Shown piece by piece: positions 54,809-63,673 of a stretch of DNA of 64,000 bases. Below the pieces are notes generated by a model. The model was given only the letters and a program-made list of their open reading frames with translations, had not been told where the DNA came from and searched no databases. Numbering within the stretch: position 1 is the first letter of the stretch; each line of letters starts with the position of its first letter. The DNA comes from Crocinitomicaceae bacterium. GTDB taxonomy: Bacteria; Bacteroidota; Bacteroidia; Flavobacteriales_D; Crocinitomicaceae. Where the stretch lies: the NCBI GenBank assembly GCA_024643725.1, contig JAHEMJ010000014.1:124001-188000 (forward strand). Direction: 5' to 3'. Position numbers and translations under genes: made by a program.

Positions 54809-57169
54809 ATGTACGTAGTAAAAAGAGACGGAAGAAAAGAAGCTGTGAAATTTGATAAAATCACAGCGCGCATTGTTAAAATGTGTTACGGATTAGATCC
54901 ATTAGTATCGCCAGAAGCGGTAGCAATGAAGGTAATCGAAGGTATCTACGATGGTGTGTCCACATCTGATTTAGACAACCTAGCGGCAGAAGTTGCAGCA
55001 GCAAAAACGATTGATCACCCAGATTATGCGTTATTGGCTTCTCGCATTGCTGTGTCAAACTTGCACAAGGAAACGAAAAAAACGTTTTCAGAAGTGATCG
55101 AAGATCTTCACTTGTACATTGATCCAAAAACAAATCAAAATGCATCGTTAGTTGCTGATGACGTATATGCGATCATTCAAGAAAATAAAGAGGCTTTAGA
55201 TTCGAGCATTATCTATGACCGTGATTTCCGTTATGATTATTTCGGATTTAAGACATTGACACGCTCATACTTGATGCGCTTAAATGGTAAAATCGCTGAG
55301 CGTCCACAACAAATGTTAATGCGTGTAGCAGTGGGTATCCACAAACAGGACATCGCGTCTGCCATCAAAACATATAACTTGATGTCAGAAGGATGGTTCA
55401 CACATGCAACACCAACATTGTTCAATGCCGGAACTCCAAAACCTCAAATGTCATCTTGTTTCTTGTTAACCATGAAAGAAGACAGTATTGAAGGAATTTA
55501 CGACACATTGAAATCTTGTGCGCAAATTTCACAATCAGCTGGTGGAATTGGTTTAGCTATTCACGATATCCGCGCGACAGGTTCTTATATTAAAGGAACA
55601 AATGGTACATCCAATGGAATTGTTCCTATGTTACGTGTGTTCAACGATACCGCTCGCTACGTTGATCAAGGTGGAGGAAAAAGAAAAGGATCCTTCGCGA
55701 TGTACATTGAACCTTGGCACGCAGACGTATTCGATTTCCTTGATTTGAAAAAGAACCACGGGAAAGAAGAGCAGCGTGCACGCGATTTATTCTACGCATT
55801 ATGGATTCCAGATTTATTCATGAAACGCGTGAAAGAAAATGGTGACTGGACCTTAATGTGTCCTCACGAATGTCCAGGACTTTCTGATACGCATAGTGCA
55901 GAATTCGAAGCATTGTATACCAAATACGAAAAAGCAGGCAAAGGACGTAAAACCATTAAAGCACAAGATTTATGGTTTAAAATCCTAGAATCTCAAATTG
56001 AAACTGGAACACCTTACATGTTGTACAAAGATGCCGCAAATGCGAAGTCTAATCAACAAAACTTAGGGACGATTAAATCATCAAATTTGTGTACGGAGAT
56101 CATTGAGTACACAGCGCCAGATGAGGTAGCAGTTTGTAACCTTGCATCCATTGCATTGCCTAAATATGTAACAGAAGACGGAAACTTCGATCACGATAAA
56201 TTATTCGAGGTAACTTACCAAGCAACGTTAAACCTGAACCGCATCATTGATGAAAACTTCTATCCTGTAGAAGCTGCGAAAAACTCAAACTTACGTCATC
56301 GTCCAATTGGACTTGGTGTGCAAGGGTTAGCTGATGCGTTCATCATGATGGGACTTCCTTTCGAATCTGATGAAGCACGCGCATTAAACCGCGAAGTATT
56401 TGAAACGATTTATTTCGCTTCCATGACTGCTTCCAAAGATTTAGCAAAAGTGGAAGGTCCATACGAAACAATTAAAGGTTCTCCTGTATCAAAAGGAGTT
56501 TTCCAATTTGACATGTGGGGTGTAACACCAACAAATCGTTGGGAATGGGATATCTTGAAAGAAGAAGTGAAAAAACACGGCGTTCGCAACTCATTGTTAT
56601 TAGCACCAATGCCAACTGCATCGACTGCACAGATTTTAGGAAATAACGAATGTTTCGAGCCTTACACATCGAACATTTATACCCGTCGAGTTCTTTCAGG
56701 AGAGTTTATCATCGTGAACAAACACTTGCTTAAAGACTTAGTTCGCGAAGGATTATGGAACAAAGACATGCGTCAAAAAATCATGACAGCAAACGGATCC
56801 ATTCAAAACATTAATGAAATTCCTCAACGTTTAAAAGATTTATACAAAACAGCTTGGGAAATTTCTCAAAAAGCCATCATTGATCAAGCAGCTGATCGCG
56901 GAGCATACATTTGTCAAAGTCAGTCTTTGAACATCTTCATGGAAAATGCAAACTTTGGGAAATTAACTTCCATGCACTTCTATGGTTGGGAGAAAGGATT
57001 GAAAACAGGTATGTATTACCTTAGAACAAAAGCAGCAACAGATGCCATCAAATTTACTGTTGAAAAAACAGTCGTGGAAGAACCAACTGCTAAATCATTG
57101 GAAGAACAAGCAGCTGCAATTGCATGCTCCCTTGACAATCCAGACAGTTGTGAAATGTGTTCTGGGTAG
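54809..57169 (+). CDS. nrdA: Class Ia ribonucleotide reductase, alpha subunit
   Basis: The catalytic and allosteric subunit of aerobic ribonucleotide reductase. The 786 aa protein has an N-terminal ATP-cone ([21 protein letters not shown]), the core with [16 protein letters not shown] (catalytic Cys), NLCTEI (NxCxE radical-site motif), [17 protein letters not shown], and a redox-active C-terminal CEMCSG pair (CxxC). The TAG stop is part of the GTAG of a REP-like repeat, so the C-terminal six residues are encoded inside that repeat. It forms an operon with nrdB. Confidence 0.96.
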   Translation: MYVVKRDGRKEAVKFDKITARIVKMCYGLDPLVSPEAVAMKVIEGIYDGVSTSDLDNLAAEVAAAKTIDHPDYALLASRIAVSNLHKETKKTFSEVIEDLHLYIDPKTNQNASLVADDVYAIIQENKEALDSSIIYDRDFRYDYFGFKTLTRSYLMRLNGKIAERPQQMLMRVAVGIHKQDIASAIKTYNLMSEGWFTHATPTLFNAGTPKPQMSSCFLLTMKEDSIEGIYDTLKSCAQISQSAGGIGLAIHDIRATGSYIKGTNGTSNGIVPMLRVFNDTARYVDQGGGKRKGSFAMYIEPWHADVFDFLDLKKNHGKEEQRARDLFYALWIPDLFMKRVKENGDWTLMCPHECPGLSDTHSAEFEALYTKYEKAGKGRKTIKAQDLWFKILESQIETGTPYMLYKDAANAKSNQQNLGTIKSSNLCTEIIEYTAPDEVAVCNLASIALPKYVTEDGNFDHDKLFEVTYQATLNLNRIIDENFYPVEAAKNSNLRHRPIGLGVQGLADAFIMMGLPFESDEARALNREVFETIYFASMTASKDLAKVEGPYETIKGSPVSKGVFQFDMWGVTPTNRWEWDILKEEVKKHGVRNSLLLAPMPTASTAQILGNNECFEPYTSNIYTRRVLSGEFIIVNKHLLKDLVREGLWNKDMRQKIMTANGSIQNINEIPQRLKDLYKTAWEISQKAIIDQAADRGAYICQSQSLNIFMENANFGKLTSMHFYGWEKGLKTGMYYLRTKAATDAIKFTVEKTVVEEPTAKSLEEQAAAIACSLDNPDSCEMCSG

Positions 57170-57197
57170 AAGCGACTTTAGTCGGTGATAGACAGAA
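57153..57197. repeat. REP-like repeat, copy 1 (overlaps the nrdA 3' end)
   Basis: A 45-base unit, repeated exactly at 57223-57267 in the same orientation (period 70). It contains a GTAG tetranucleotide (57166-57169) followed by a small hairpin CGAC-TTTA-GTCG (57173-57184), the layout of REP (repetitive extragenic palindrome) elements. Outer arms GTTCTG and CAGAAC also pair. The nrdA stop codon is inside the GTAG. Confidence 0.6.
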
Positions 57198-57222
57198 CGT
57201 AAATTCACGAGCTCGTCTCGCT

Positions 57223-57267
57223 AAATGTGTTCTGGGTAGAAGCGACTTTAGTCGGTGATAGACAGAA
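57223..57267. repeat. REP-like repeat, copy 2
   Basis: An exact 45-base copy of 57153-57197, with GTAG at 57236-57239 and the same CGAC-TTTA-GTCG hairpin. The 25 bases between the copies contain the palindrome ACGAGCTCGT (57207-57216). Confidence 0.6.
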
Positions 57268-57331
57268 TAAACATTTTCGCTCAAAAAACGATTCGAAAAG
57301 AAAAAACAAGATGAAAGTCTTTGTGGTAAAT

Positions 57332-57358
57332 AAGCCCCGCCTCTTGCGGGGTTTTTTT
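57332..57358 (+). terminator. Rho-independent terminator after nrdA
   Basis: Stem CCCCGC / GCGGGG (57335-57340, 57346-57351), loop CTCTT, followed by seven T residues. It ends nrdBA transcription past the two REP-like repeats. Confidence 0.9.
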
Positions 57359-57418
57359 ATCACTCCATTTTCCAAGAAATGATCTCTTTTTTTCTCTGCG
57401 AATTCAAAAAAATAACCC

Positions 57419-57426
57419 TAATTTTG
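57419..57426 (+). promoter_or_regulatory. -7 box for purH
   Basis: TAATTTTG matches TAnnTTTG, 18 bases before the ATG at 57445, and lies downstream of the in-frame ATG at 57379. Confidence 0.6.
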
Positions 57427-57444
57427 CACTTTCTTTTACACCTC

Positions 57445-58974
57445 ATGACAGATTTAAAAAACATCAAAAGCGCCTTAATTTCAGTATATTACAAAGATGG
57501 GCTGGACGAAATTGTTCGTGAATTACATAAACATAACGTTTCGATCTATTCAACTGGAGGGACATTAGCCTTCATTCAAAATTTGGGAATACCCGTTATT
57601 GCCGTGGAAGACTTAACAGGCTTTCCAGAAATTCTAGGAGGACGTGTCAAAACGCTACATCCGACCGTTTTTGGTGGGATTTTAAATCGACGTGCCTTAG
57701 CGGAAGACCAAGAAGCGATTGCTAAACACAATATCCCTAGCATAGATTTAGTGATTGTTGATTTGTATCCTTTCGAAGAAACCGTTCAGTCCGGAGCAAG
57801 CCATGAAGACATCATTGAAAAAATTGACATCGGTGGTATTTCTTTAATCCGAGCGGCGGCTAAAAATTTCCAGGATGTTGTTATCATTCCATCTGTGAAG
57901 CAGTATGCATCATTTTTACAGCTATTACAAGCACAAAATGGGGCCACTTCACTTGCGCAACGTCAACAATTTGCAGGAGAGGCATTTCATGTTTCGTCGC
58001 ATTACGACACCATGATTCACCAATACTTTCTTCAAAATAATAGTCCTTACTTGAAAGTAAGTATTGAAAAAAGTGAAGCATTGCGCTACGGCGAAAACCC
58101 ACATCAGAAAGGACAATTCTTTGGTGATTTAGATGCGCTGTTCGACAAATTACACGGCAAAGAACTTTCCTATAATAATTTATTGGACGTTGACGCCGCA
58201 GTGAATCTATTACAAGAATTTAAAAACGATGGTCCTACATTTGGGATTTTAAAACACAACAATGCGTGTGGACTAGCAACTCGGCCTACCTTAAAAGAAG
58301 CATATGAAGTGGCCTTAGCTGCTGATCCTGTCAGTGCTTTCGGTGGAATTTTAATATCCAATAGATCCATTGATTTGGAGACCGCAACCTTGATTAATGA
58401 CTTGTTTTGTGAGGTGTTAATTGCACCAGGATACGAGGATGAAGCATTGGCCTTATTAAAAAGCAAAAAGAACCGCATCATTTTGGTTCAAAAAGAAACA
58501 GCATTGCCTCAACAACAGGTTCGATCTATCTTGAACGGAGTCTTAGTTCAAGATAGAGATGCAAAAACAGAGACCAAAGAAGATTTAGAAGTGCGCACAA
58601 CCCTTGCTCCTTCTGAGCAAGAAATTGCCGATTTATTATTTGCGAATAAATTGGTGAAACATACAAAATCGAATACCATCATTTTGGCGAAGAACGGCCA
58701 ATTATTGGCAAGTGGTACAGGACAAACATCCCGAGTAGATGCCTTGAACCAAGCCATTCACAAAGCAAAAACATTTGGATTCGATTTGAAAGGAGCGGCC
58801 ATGGCAAGTGATGCATTTTTCCCTTTCCCAGACTGCGTGGAAATTGCTCATTTAGAAGGAATTGATGCGGTCATTCAACCAGGAGGATCCGTTAAGGATG
58901 AATTGTCCATTGACTACTGCAATAAACATGGAATGCGCATGGTATTTACCGGCGTGCGCCACTTTAAACATTAA
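57445..58974 (+). CDS. purH: Bifunctional AICAR transformylase / IMP cyclohydrolase
   Basis: The last two steps of purine biosynthesis (AICAR to FAICAR to IMP). The 509 aa protein has the N-terminal cyclohydrolase domain (IYSTGGTLAFIQ, RVKTLHPTVFGGIL, EKIDIGGISLIRAAAKNF) and the C-terminal transformylase domain (RYGENPHQKGQFF, LKHNNACGLA with the catalytic Lys-His, and ending DAVIQPGGSVKDE with TGVRHF). The start MTDLKNIKS follows from the promoter position. Complete and typical. Confidence 0.97.
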   Translation: MTDLKNIKSALISVYYKDGLDEIVRELHKHNVSIYSTGGTLAFIQNLGIPVIAVEDLTGFPEILGGRVKTLHPTVFGGILNRRALAEDQEAIAKHNIPSIDLVIVDLYPFEETVQSGASHEDIIEKIDIGGISLIRAAAKNFQDVVIIPSVKQYASFLQLLQAQNGATSLAQRQQFAGEAFHVSSHYDTMIHQYFLQNNSPYLKVSIEKSEALRYGENPHQKGQFFGDLDALFDKLHGKELSYNNLLDVDAAVNLLQEFKNDGPTFGILKHNNACGLATRPTLKEAYEVALAADPVSAFGGILISNRSIDLETATLINDLFCEVLIAPGYEDEALALLKSKKNRIILVQKETALPQQQVRSILNGVLVQDRDAKTETKEDLEVRTTLAPSEQEIADLLFANKLVKHTKSNTIILAKNGQLLASGTGQTSRVDALNQAIHKAKTFGFDLKGAAMASDAFFPFPDCVEIAHLEGIDAVIQPGGSVKDELSIDYCNKHGMRMVFTGVRHFKH

Positions 58975-59057
58975 CTTTACATATATTTACATTAAATTGT
59001 AACCTTTTCACCGATTCTCTCGAAAAAGGAACAACTTAATCACTAGTTGGATTCAAC

Positions 59058-60083
59058 ATGGCATTTTTTAGTTTTTTAACGCAAGAAATTGCGATTGACT
59101 TAGGGACAGCAAACACACTGATCATTTGGAATGATAAAGTGGTCGTTGACGAGCCGTCTATTGTAGCGAAAGACATTCAAACAGGCAAAGTAGTTGCCAT
59201 TGGACGAAAGGCGCAACAAATGCACGGTAAAACCCATAAGTTAATCGAAACGGTTCGTCCATTGAAAGATGGAGTAATCGCCGATTTCCAAAGTGCAGAG
59301 CAGATGATTCGTGGAATGATCAAAATGATCAATCCAGGAAAAAGTTTGTTCAATCCAACCTTGAGAATGGTTATCTGCATCCCTTCAGGAATTACTGAGG
59401 TAGAGAAGCGCGCCGTTCGAGATTCAGCTGAACACGCCGGAGCAAAAGAAGTTTACCTGATTCACGAGCCGATGGCAGCTGCCATTGGAATTGGAATTGA
59501 TGTGGAAGAACCGATGGGAAATATGATCATCGACATAGGTGGTGGTACTTCGGAAATTGCTGTCATTGCATTGGGAGGAATCGTTTGTGATAAATCCATT
59601 CGCATTGCCGGAGATGACTTCACAAGTGACATTGAAGAATACATGCGTCGTCAACACAACATCTTGGTTGGTGAGCGTACAGCAGAGCAAATCAAAATTG
59701 AAGTAGGGGCAGCCTTACCTGAGTTAGATAATCCACCAGCAGATTTTGCCGTACGCGGACGAGATTTGATGACTGGTATTCCTAAAGAAATCATGGTTTC
59801 TTATGTGGAAGTTGCACATGCATTAGACAAAACCATTTCTAAAATTGAAGAAGCGATTTTAAGTGCATTGGAGTTAACGCCACCTGAACTTTCAGCGGAT
59901 ATCTATAAAACTGGTATTTACTTAGCCGGGGGTGGTTCCATGTTGAGAGGCTTGGATAAGCGTATTTCTGCAAAAACAAAACTTCCTGTACACATTGCCG
60001 AAGATCCACTTCGTGCGGTTGCAAGGGGAACAAGTATCGCATTGAAAAATATCGATAAATATCAATTCTTGATTAGAGACTAA
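59058..60083 (+). CDS. mreB: Rod-shape-determining protein MreB
   Basis: The bacterial actin homologue that directs lateral cell-wall synthesis. The 341 aa protein has actin-fold phosphate 1 (IAIDLGTANTLIIW), phosphate 2 (IIDIGGGTSEIAVIA) and adenosine (LAGGGSMLRGL) motifs, and EPMAAAIGIGI. It suggests a rod-shaped cell. The mreCD genes usually follow mreB but do not here: a bidirectional terminator and a convergent gene follow instead. Upstream there is only a weak -7 candidate (TATATTTA). Confidence 0.97.
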   Translation: MAFFSFLTQEIAIDLGTANTLIIWNDKVVVDEPSIVAKDIQTGKVVAIGRKAQQMHGKTHKLIETVRPLKDGVIADFQSAEQMIRGMIKMINPGKSLFNPTLRMVICIPSGITEVEKRAVRDSAEHAGAKEVYLIHEPMAAAIGIGIDVEEPMGNMIIDIGGGTSEIAVIALGGIVCDKSIRIAGDDFTSDIEEYMRRQHNILVGERTAEQIKIEVGAALPELDNPPADFAVRGRDLMTGIPKEIMVSYVEVAHALDKTISKIEEAILSALELTPPELSADIYKTGIYLAGGGSMLRGLDKRISAKTKLPVHIAEDPLRAVARGTSIALKNIDKYQFLIRD

Positions 60084-60102
60084 TCTGCGAATGATCAAAC
60101 AT

Positions 60103-60134
60103 AAAAAAAGGACGGTAATTACCGTCCTTTTTTT
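60103..60134. terminator. Bidirectional terminator between mreB and the TlpA-like gene
   Basis: A perfect inverted repeat: seven A, then GGACGGTAATTACCGTCC, then seven T. It can end transcription of mreB (+) and of the convergent gene (-). Confidence 0.92.
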
Positions 60135-60148
60135 GTTTCACTTGGTTT

Positions 60149-61369
60149 TTACTTCAGTAAATCCAACGCCAGTTCAATTTCCAGTTGAATTTTGTCTGTC
60201 AATATTTTGTGCGCTTCCCCTGTTGCCGGTCCACTATAACCCGTATGAACATGAAGTACCTTTCCGTCTTTACCTAAAATCACCGTTGTTGGAAAACTCA
60301 TAATCCCATTTAACATGGGAAATTGAGCTGCTGCCACATCCTTCGAGGAAGTTCCCGCTAAAATCAAATCATAGGACATCCCGATTCGTTTTTTGAATGT
60401 TATCAATTTTTTACGTTGCTCTTTTGTATTTGTCCCCACTTCATAAGCCAGGGCAACAATTTCCAATCCGCTTTCATGGTAGTTCTGATTTAGTTTTTCC
60501 ATAAATTGGACTTCATCCAGGCAATTCGGACACCAAGTTCCCATGATTTGAAGAACGACCACCTTCCCCTCATATTCCTTCAATGAAAATGGTTTTCCAT
60601 TTAATTTTTGCATGTCCTTCGTGATCAATGCCTGATCATTCACTACGTATGTCAAAGATGCTTCATTGCGCAATTGAGCGTTTGGATTTCGAACCGCGAT
60701 CCATTGAGTCACATAGGAAGGTCCGCTATAAAACGATCCTCTTAATGTATCTGAGTCCAACGTTGCTTCGAAAAGCATTGCCCATGACCCATTAAAGGTC
60801 GACATAGAAAAATTCAATCCGGAGCGATTTCCATCGAGGAATCGGTAATCACCAGTTTCGGTTAAAAAAGTCCCTGTGATGCGTGAACCATTCTCAGCTT
60901 TAAAGATCCCCACGGCTTGTTCAGCATCTTTGGTTCCAGGTTGAAACGTGACACTCCATATTCCTGTAAACACCTCATCCATTGGTTTCGTTTCCACCAT
61001 CGATGGGAATCGTTTTTCGACATTCCACGTCAAAGTAAGTGGGATTTTTACGCGCACTTTTTTATTTCGATTCAGCCAATATCCACGTGCGGAAGATTCA
61101 CCTTCCTCCAAATGCAAGACAAGCACAGCATCCTGAAATGGAAACGCTAAATAAAGACTATCCTTTTTATGAAGGACATCCATCTGCATCTTTTCAGCGC
61201 CATTGACAACGCATACGTTTTTGCCTTTTTGACTGACGAGAAGTTGAAACGGAATAGTCAAACGATCATTCATGGCTAGTTGTCCTAGCCACATCCCATC
61301 TTTTAAAGCAATTTTCGCCTGAGAAAAGAAGGAACTAAATAATACGATTAAAAGTATGGTATTCTTCAT
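60149..61369 (-). CDS. TlpA-like protein with long N-terminal domain
   Basis: A 406 aa periplasmic protein with signal peptide (MKNTILLIVLFSSFFSQA). The first 240 residues form a beta-rich domain of unknown type (GMWLGQLAMNDRLTIPFQLL, GIWSVTFQPGTKDAEQAVGIF, ITGTFLTETGDYRFLDG). The last 150 residues are a TlpA-like thioredoxin domain with IMGTWCPNCLDEVQF (WCPNC active site) and FPTTVILGKDGKVLHVHTG. A similar layout is common in Bacteroidota; its partners are unknown. It converges on mreB, sharing the bidirectional terminator. Confidence 0.9.
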   Translation of the reverse strand: MKNTILLIVLFSSFFSQAKIALKDGMWLGQLAMNDRLTIPFQLLVSQKGKNVCVVNGAEKMQMDVLHKKDSLYLAFPFQDAVLVLHLEEGESSARGYWLNRNKKVRVKIPLTLTWNVEKRFPSMVETKPMDEVFTGIWSVTFQPGTKDAEQAVGIFKAENGSRITGTFLTETGDYRFLDGNRSGLNFSMSTFNGSWAMLFEATLDSDTLRGSFYSGPSYVTQWIAVRNPNAQLRNEASLTYVVNDQALITKDMQKLNGKPFSLKEYEGKVVVLQIMGTWCPNCLDEVQFMEKLNQNYHESGLEIVALAYEVGTNTKEQRKKLITFKKRIGMSYDLILAGTSSKDVAAAQFPMLNGIMSFPTTVILGKDGKVLHVHTGYSGPATGEAHKILTDKIQLEIELALDLLK

Positions 61370-61446
61370 TGCTGGATTTGTTTAAGCTAACGAATTTACG
61401 TTAATTCGTATGAATTTAAACAGGGAGTGCAACTTTTTCAAAACGA

Positions 61447-61992
61447 ATGCAGTCAATGAACGTGAGCATGGAGGAAATTACATTAATTAAACAGTGTATT
61501 GATGGGAATCCAAAGGCTCAAAAAGCGTTATTTGACATGTTTGCCCCTAAAATGTTTTCCGTTTGTCTTCGTTATATGAAAGACAAGATGCGCGCGGAGG
61601 ATGTGCTGCAAGATGCGTTGGTCAAAGTTTATTCTAAATTACCAGAATATAAATTTGAAGGCGTATTCGAAGGATGGATTCGACGAATCGTCGTCAATAC
61701 CTGTCTAGATCAACTTCGAAAAGATCAAAAAACCCTTGGAGAAATTCAAGTGGAAGAAGTCACTTACCGCATCGAACAACATGAATACATTGCTGAGAAA
61801 TTAATGGCGGACGATTTAATGAAACTCGTTCAAGCCATGCCAGATGGTTATCGAATTGTATTCAATATGTTTGCCATCGAAGGATATTCTCATCAAGAAA
61901 TCGCAACAGCTTTAGGCATTAGTGAAAGCACCTCTAAATCGCAGTATTTAAGGGCTAGGGCATACTTGAAAGACCGCATAGAAAAAAGATAA
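61447..61992 (+). CDS. ECF-type RNA polymerase sigma factor
   Basis: A 181 aa sigma-70 family factor of the extracytoplasmic-function type. Region 2 is ALFDMFAPKMFSVCLRYMKD, with AEDVLQDALVKVYSKL and FEGWIRRIVVNTCLDQLRK; region 4 is GYRIVFNMFAIEGYSHQEIA with helix-turn-helix ALGISESTSKSQYLRARAYL. No sigma region 1 or 3 is present. Start MQSMNVSMEE; an ATG seven codons later (61468) is possible. Its stop is one base before the next start, and that gene has an anti-sigma-like N-terminus, so the pair is the expected sigma/anti-sigma arrangement. Confidence 0.93.
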   Translation: MQSMNVSMEEITLIKQCIDGNPKAQKALFDMFAPKMFSVCLRYMKDKMRAEDVLQDALVKVYSKLPEYKFEGVFEGWIRRIVVNTCLDQLRKDQKTLGEIQVEEVTYRIEQHEYIAEKLMADDLMKLVQAMPDGYRIVFNMFAIEGYSHQEIATALGISESTSKSQYLRARAYLKDRIEKR

Positions 61993-61993
61993 C

Positions 61994-62869
61994 ATGGAAG
62001 AAAAAGATTTCATAAAAGAATTGTTTCAAGAGAAACTAGGCGTCCATGAGGTTCCGGTTAATCCAGAACTTTGGACCTCGGTTTCTTCTTCGCTTTCTAC
62101 TAGTTCGGCGATAACTAGTAGTGGCTTATCTTTTATTGCTAAATCCATTATCGGTGGACTAAGTGCCGCAGCCGTTATCGGTAGTGTTTGGTTTATCAGT
62201 CGCCCTTCCGTTACTCCAGCAAATAAACATGTTACGACATCTAAAAGTGCACATCATTCCGTTCAAACTTCGAATGAAAGCAAAAGAAGTCATTTCCGAA
62301 CTGATGGTACACCTCACGACGTTCAAAATAGTTTAGCTCATGAGTCGATCCAAGCAGAAGAATTAACAGACAATGGCCCAGCATTTGGTCCAGGGATCCT
62401 ACACAGCGGTTATGGTAGTGCTTCATGCGGCCCTGACATTTCTTTGAAGAATCGGGAGAATGAGGTCATGCCAATTCTTCCATTACAAACGATGGTTTCT
62501 GATCAAAGCATTCATGCGATTTCTGAAAATACCCAGGCTTTACAGGCAGATAAAGTTGACAACGAACCAAGTTCCATAGAACAGGAAGAAACCATCATTT
62601 TACCAAACATTTTTACTCCGAATGCGGATGGTAAAAACGATGTGTTCAGCATTGATTTAAGTGCTTTTGAATTCACAGACTATAGTTTAGTCGTTCTTGA
62701 CATGAACAATCACGTTGTATTTAAAAGCAATAATCCACTTGAAAGTTGGAATGGTAAAACCGTTGATGGAGAACTATGTTTACCTGGAAATTACGTGTAT
62801 TATTTAACAGGAAAAACCAGCGAAGGAAAAACCATTACTAATTATTCGAACTTGCGAATTCAATATTGA
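61994..62869 (+). CDS. Anti-sigma-like protein fused to a CHU_C (gliding motility C-terminal) domain
   Basis: A 291 aa protein in three parts. Residues 1-45 are a cytoplasmic segment (EKDFIKELFQEKLGVHEVPV then NPELWTSVSS) like the N-termini of Bacteroidota anti-sigma factors. Residues about 48-68 are a single TM helix (SIIGGLSAAAVIGSVWFI). A Ser/Asn/His-rich periplasmic linker of about 135 residues leads to a gliding motility-associated C-terminal domain (about 207-291: LPNIFTPNADGKNDVF, ESWNGKTVDGELCLPGNYVY). CHU_C domains normally mark T9SS cargo with a cleavable signal, which this lacks. It probably inhibits the ECF factor encoded one base upstream. Confidence 0.88.
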   Translation: MEEKDFIKELFQEKLGVHEVPVNPELWTSVSSSLSTSSAITSSGLSFIAKSIIGGLSAAAVIGSVWFISRPSVTPANKHVTTSKSAHHSVQTSNESKRSHFRTDGTPHDVQNSLAHESIQAEELTDNGPAFGPGILHSGYGSASCGPDISLKNRENEVMPILPLQTMVSDQSIHAISENTQALQADKVDNEPSSIEQEETIILPNIFTPNADGKNDVFSIDLSAFEFTDYSLVVLDMNNHVVFKSNNPLESWNGKTVDGELCLPGNYVYYLTGKTSEGKTITNYSNLRIQY

Positions 62870-63548
62870 ATTTGTTGTCCAATTCAGTTGCTACTTTAGA
62901 TATTCCTAGGTAAAACAAAACATTCCCTATGGATAGTAATAAATGCGTTACATCATTTTTATCAAACCATGGATGTAAGTTGATTTTCATCAAGAAAAAG
63001 AAAGCTGCAGGCAGCATTGCCAAGACTCCTAGTGTAAAATAATGAAATGGCGCTTGGTGTTTTCTGTAAAATACCATTCCTAAAATCCCTGCGCTCAAAA
63101 TCGTTCCGACAATCGTATTTATTGCGACAGGTAAAAATCCAATATCTGGTTTATGCATCACATTTTTTGTTAAACACAACCAAGTCACTAAGACATAAAT
63201 CAAGATCATTTTACTCAATGAAATGAATCGATAAGCTTTCATTCTTTTTTGATCATGGACAAACGAAATCATTGCTCGTTCAATAAAATAAACCGATAAT
63301 ATTCCTGTATACCATCCAAATAGTTTCCCGGGTGTTCCCCAGTAATGGTAAAACGCGTGTCCTAGTCCACCAGTAAAGGTGCTTATGCCTAACATGATAA
63401 AAAAGGCTAAGAACCAATTGACAAAAGGATTTTTAGCTTGACTTTTCCAAACTTTTATGGCTAGGTAAAAACAGATCAATGCCATCATCGTATCTGTCAA
63501 GAACGTATTTGGTTCGAGGATAATGAGATCTCCCCATTTTACGCTCAT
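62838..63548 (-). CDS. Multi-pass membrane protein of unknown function
   Basis: A 236 aa protein with about seven TM helices (for example TDTMMALICFYLAIKVW, WFLAFFIMLGISTFTGGLGHAFYHYWG, AINTIVGTILSAGILGMVF, FHYFTLGVLAMLPAAFFFLM, HLLLSIGNVLFYLGIS). Conserved-looking His residues lie in GHAFYHYW and at the end of later helices. I cannot name the family with confidence. The start MSVKWGDL (63548) is preferred because a -7 box lies at 63580-63587. Its 3' end overlaps the anti-sigma-like gene by 32 bases on the opposite strand. Confidence 0.72.
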   Translation of the reverse strand: MSVKWGDLIILEPNTFLTDTMMALICFYLAIKVWKSQAKNPFVNWFLAFFIMLGISTFTGGLGHAFYHYWGTPGKLFGWYTGILSVYFIERAMISFVHDQKRMKAYRFISLSKMILIYVLVTWLCLTKNVMHKPDIGFLPVAINTIVGTILSAGILGMVFYRKHQAPFHYFTLGVLAMLPAAFFFLMKINLHPWFDKNDVTHLLLSIGNVLFYLGISKVATELDNKFNIEFASSNN

Positions 63549-63579
63549 TTTTTCAAAATCAGACCCGATAATCATACAG

Positions 63580-63587
63580 CAAAGATA
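63580..63587 (-). promoter_or_regulatory. -7 box for the multi-pass membrane protein gene
   Basis: The minus strand reads TATCTTTG, matching TAnnTTTG. It makes the in-frame start at 63635 impossible and the one at 63575 unlikely; 63548 leaves a leader of about 25 bases. Confidence 0.55.
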
Positions 63588-63661
63588 GTGATTTGCTTTT
63601 TCATGTACGAAAAGGAGTTCATCACCTTTTTGCATTTATGAAAAATCAACGTCTATTTCAT

Positions 63662-63669
63662 TACCTTTG
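63662..63669 (+). promoter_or_regulatory. -7 box for the diacylglycerol-kinase-family gene
   Basis: TACCTTTG matches TAnnTTTG and ends four bases before the ATG at 63674, so the transcript would be leaderless or translation starts elsewhere. Confidence 0.45.
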
Positions 63670-63673
63670 GTAG

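Noticed and set aside
57153..57267. CRISPR array
   Set aside because: Only two units, one of them coding for the nrdA end, with a 25-base spacer and no cas genes; the GTAG plus hairpin layout fits a REP element better.
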